Source of the DNA: Amoebidium appalachense
Taxonomy: Eukaryota > Ichthyosporea
DNA length: 64,000 nucleotides
NCBI GenBank assembly: GCA_963693365.1
Contig: CAVNZM010000017.1
Coordinates: 1,240,001-1,304,000 of the forward strand
Direction of reading: 5' to 3'
The notes below the pieces were generated by a model. That model ran no database searches. It saw only the letters and a list, made by a program, of their open reading frames with translations, and had not been told where the DNA came from. Made by a program: the position numbers and the translations under genes. Positions 62,104 through 64,000 of this stretch are shown piece by piece (positions within the stretch are counted from its first letter, which is position 1; each line of letters starts with the position of its first letter).

Positions 62104-63190
62104 TACTCCTTTTTCAGTGATACTTTGTAGTAGACTTTCTGCTAAATTCGAACCCAGTTTGATTTGGTGCTATGTAAAGTTTTGTCTTTGTCCTTCCCGT
62201 TCGGTTTTTCTCCTAACACGGTGACCATGGTGTATTTATATCCTGTAATTCTGATGTACATATATATATGTATAGCACCGGGGGCGCCGCAGTCTAGTGC
62301 ACGTGTGTGACCGTGCTTGAAAACGCAGTAAGCCACACATGCACACGATGGGCAGTGCTCCCATCGATTTCCAAAGGATGTACAGTATAAAAACCGTATA
62401 CTCAAGAGGGCTTTTTTTCTTCTTTTTTTCGGGTGGGTGGTTGCGTGAAAAGGGGAGGGGAGAGGGGGGGAGGGACGCGAGGGGGGGGGGGGAGGGGTAG
62501 GGGGAGTGGAGAAAGAAGGAAAGGTTCACATACTTGTGGAAGAACAGTTTACATGCAATGCATGCACCCTTTTAAATGGTCACTATGTTCTTGTGTGACT
62601 TTACGATCGCGAGACATCATTGCTTTGGTGATTGCATTGAATATAGTTGTTTATTACCAAGATGCCAGATCTAACTATGTTCCTTCAAAGGATATGAAGC
62701 GTATATTGCATGCACCCAGTAGCGATTAAATAAACACATAAAACATATCATCGCGTTCAAGTACACAGGATACAATGATACCAAAAGAAAACAATTACAT
62801 TTATTCATTCGGTATAGTAAAACGTATTCAAGTAATGTTAGGTTCTAGGTCAGCACGCACATACACAACCATTTCGATTTTTCTATATACGTGGGTGTGT
62901 TACTAATTCTTGAATCTATACGTTGCATATACACACATGTGGAATAATGGGTATATATAGTATCCTAGTCGGCCCATTAATCTAGATGAAAGGTCGGAAT
63001 ATCATTCGATCCAAGATATATTGTAGAAATGATTTTGGCCATAACTGTATGGTTCATTTACGGATAAGGAGTAACTTTGGCCAATCGGCAAATAAACGGA
63101 ATGTGGCAAATAACTGAAATATTTTCATCGGCTATGATAGTGTATATAGAACACATGGTGGATACGGTCGTGGAGAGTGTGGATATCATA

Positions 63191-63230
<40 letters not shown>

Positions 63231-63286
63231 CTGTGCATGTGCGTGTGTGTGTGGAATAATAATTCCTCGAGTCAACCATATTGTTT
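61594..63286. other. Intergenic, mostly unique
   Basis: A (GT)n-to-poly(G) junction at 62037-62099 is the main tract. G-rich DNA lies at 62451-62510, and the rest is AT-rich. A (GT)n tract at 63193-63229 precedes the possible exon that follows. No gene is supported. Confidence 0.5.
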
Positions 63287-63356
63287 TCACATGTACGCTG
63301 CTGGGTCGTATTCTTCGTCTTGGTTTTCCTCTTCGTCTTCCACTCCCATCATTTGC
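63287..63356 (-). CDS. Probable last exon of an unidentified minus-strand gene
   Basis: After a TTTTTTGTTATTTCCTCGGTGCAG acceptor, 70 nt read QMMGVEDEEENQDEEYDPAA then YM and a TGA at 63287-63289. The very acidic C-terminus with good splice context suggests a real terminal exon. A candidate upstream coding block lies at about 63843-63893 (KKTVNKKTHIASPARYET), but its phase does not fit cleanly. The rest of the gene would lie beyond the window. I cannot name the protein. Confidence 0.45.
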
Positions 63357-63612
63357 CTGCACCGAGGAAATAACAAAAAAAAAAAAGGTGTTAGTTTCGG
63401 TTGGGGAGGTTTGCCCCACAGAGATAAAAAATAAAACAATGGTTTAGAAGGGGGTGGGTGGTTGTGGTGGTGGCGAGGGGAGTGGAATAACTGTAAGTTG
63501 AGCGCGAGATGGTGCGTGCGTGCGTGCGTGCGTGTGTGTGTGTGTGTGCGCGCGCGCGCGCGCGTGTGTGTGTGTGCGTGCGCGTGCGTGGGGATATGTA
63601 TGTCGAGGGAAG

Positions 63613-63700
<88 letters not shown>

Positions 63701-64000
63701 TGTGGTGGTGGTGGTGGTGGTGGTGGTGGTGGGGGGGGGGGGGGGGGGGGGGGATGAGGGCGAGGGAAAGAGCAAGAGAGCATGGGAGCAAGGGGGGGAG
63801 TCAGGGAGGGAGAGGAGGACAAAAGAAGGGATAATACAGAGAGTGCTACAGTCTCATATCTTGCCGGGGATGCAATGTGTGTTTTCTTATTCACCGTCTT
63901 CTTCTTGAGGGGTCGGGGGGGTCAAAGCGAGAGGGAGGGAAAGGCAGAAGGAGAGAGGGGGGCGAGGGGAAGGGGGGGGGGGTGGGGGTGGGGGGGGGGG
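63357..64000. other. Possible intron with (GT)n and poly(G)
   Basis: A (GT)n tract at 63618-63696 leads via (GGT)n into poly(G) at 63730-63753, and G-rich DNA closes the window. If the exon at 63287 is real, this is intronic. Confidence 0.5.

Overview
The window is nuclear DNA of an intron-rich eukaryote. It holds spliced genes with GT-AG introns, TATA boxes, an APE-type non-LTR retrotransposon, and a very heavy load of microsatellites and long poly(G)/poly(C) tracts. Four protein-coding genes can be identified with confidence by joining exons whose phases agree. Two are large minus-strand genes: malonyl-CoA decarboxylase (16 exons, 14.9 kb, 530 aa) and a MAP-kinase-interacting kinase (MNK)-like kinase (10 exons, 9.7 kb, about 817 aa). 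Two are compact plus-strand genes: a VIT/CCC1-family iron/manganese transporter (4 exons) and a GH20 beta-N-acetylhexosaminidase (2 exons). The MNK-type cysteine cluster and C-terminal MAPK-docking motif point towards the animal lineage, while the VIT transporter is typical of protists, fungi and plants. A unicellular relative of animals (Holozoa, for example an ichthyosporean) fits best, but this is inference and of low confidence.

Layout. 1-5.0 kb: microsatellites and two doubtful minus-strand exons. 5.0-6.7 kb: a TATA-driven gene for a secreted Asn/Gly-rich protein with repeated CxCxC modules. 10.3-11.1 kb: two Cys-rich secreted-type loci, head to head. 12.3-13.6 kb: a cluster of hairpins, palindromes and MITE-like elements around a tiny Cys-rich ORF. 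14.3-18.0 kb: a LINE with short ORF1, EEP endonuclease plus reverse transcriptase ORF2, and a C-terminus split off by a GT-repeat slip. 18.0-18.6 kb: dispersed and duplicated repeats. 20.3-20.9 kb: a small PH-domain protein. 23.6-38.5 kb: malonyl-CoA decarboxylase. 39.7-49.4 kb: MNK-like kinase. 49.4-53.1 kb: intergenic. 53.1-55.0 kb: VIT transporter. 55.7-56.0 kb: possible exons of unknown product. 56.6-59.0 kb: hexosaminidase. 59-64 kb: intergenic DNA with a 31-bp minisatellite and, at 63.3 kb, what looks like the last exon of a minus-strand gene.

The genes do not form a pathway: they cover lipid metabolism, translation or stress signalling, metal transport and glycan breakdown. What unifies the window is its repeat architecture. 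G-runs sit at a fixed polarity after T-runs or GT-runs, often directly 5' of a mosaic dispersed repeat family. Most long open frames over microsatellites and homopolymers are not genes and were left out.
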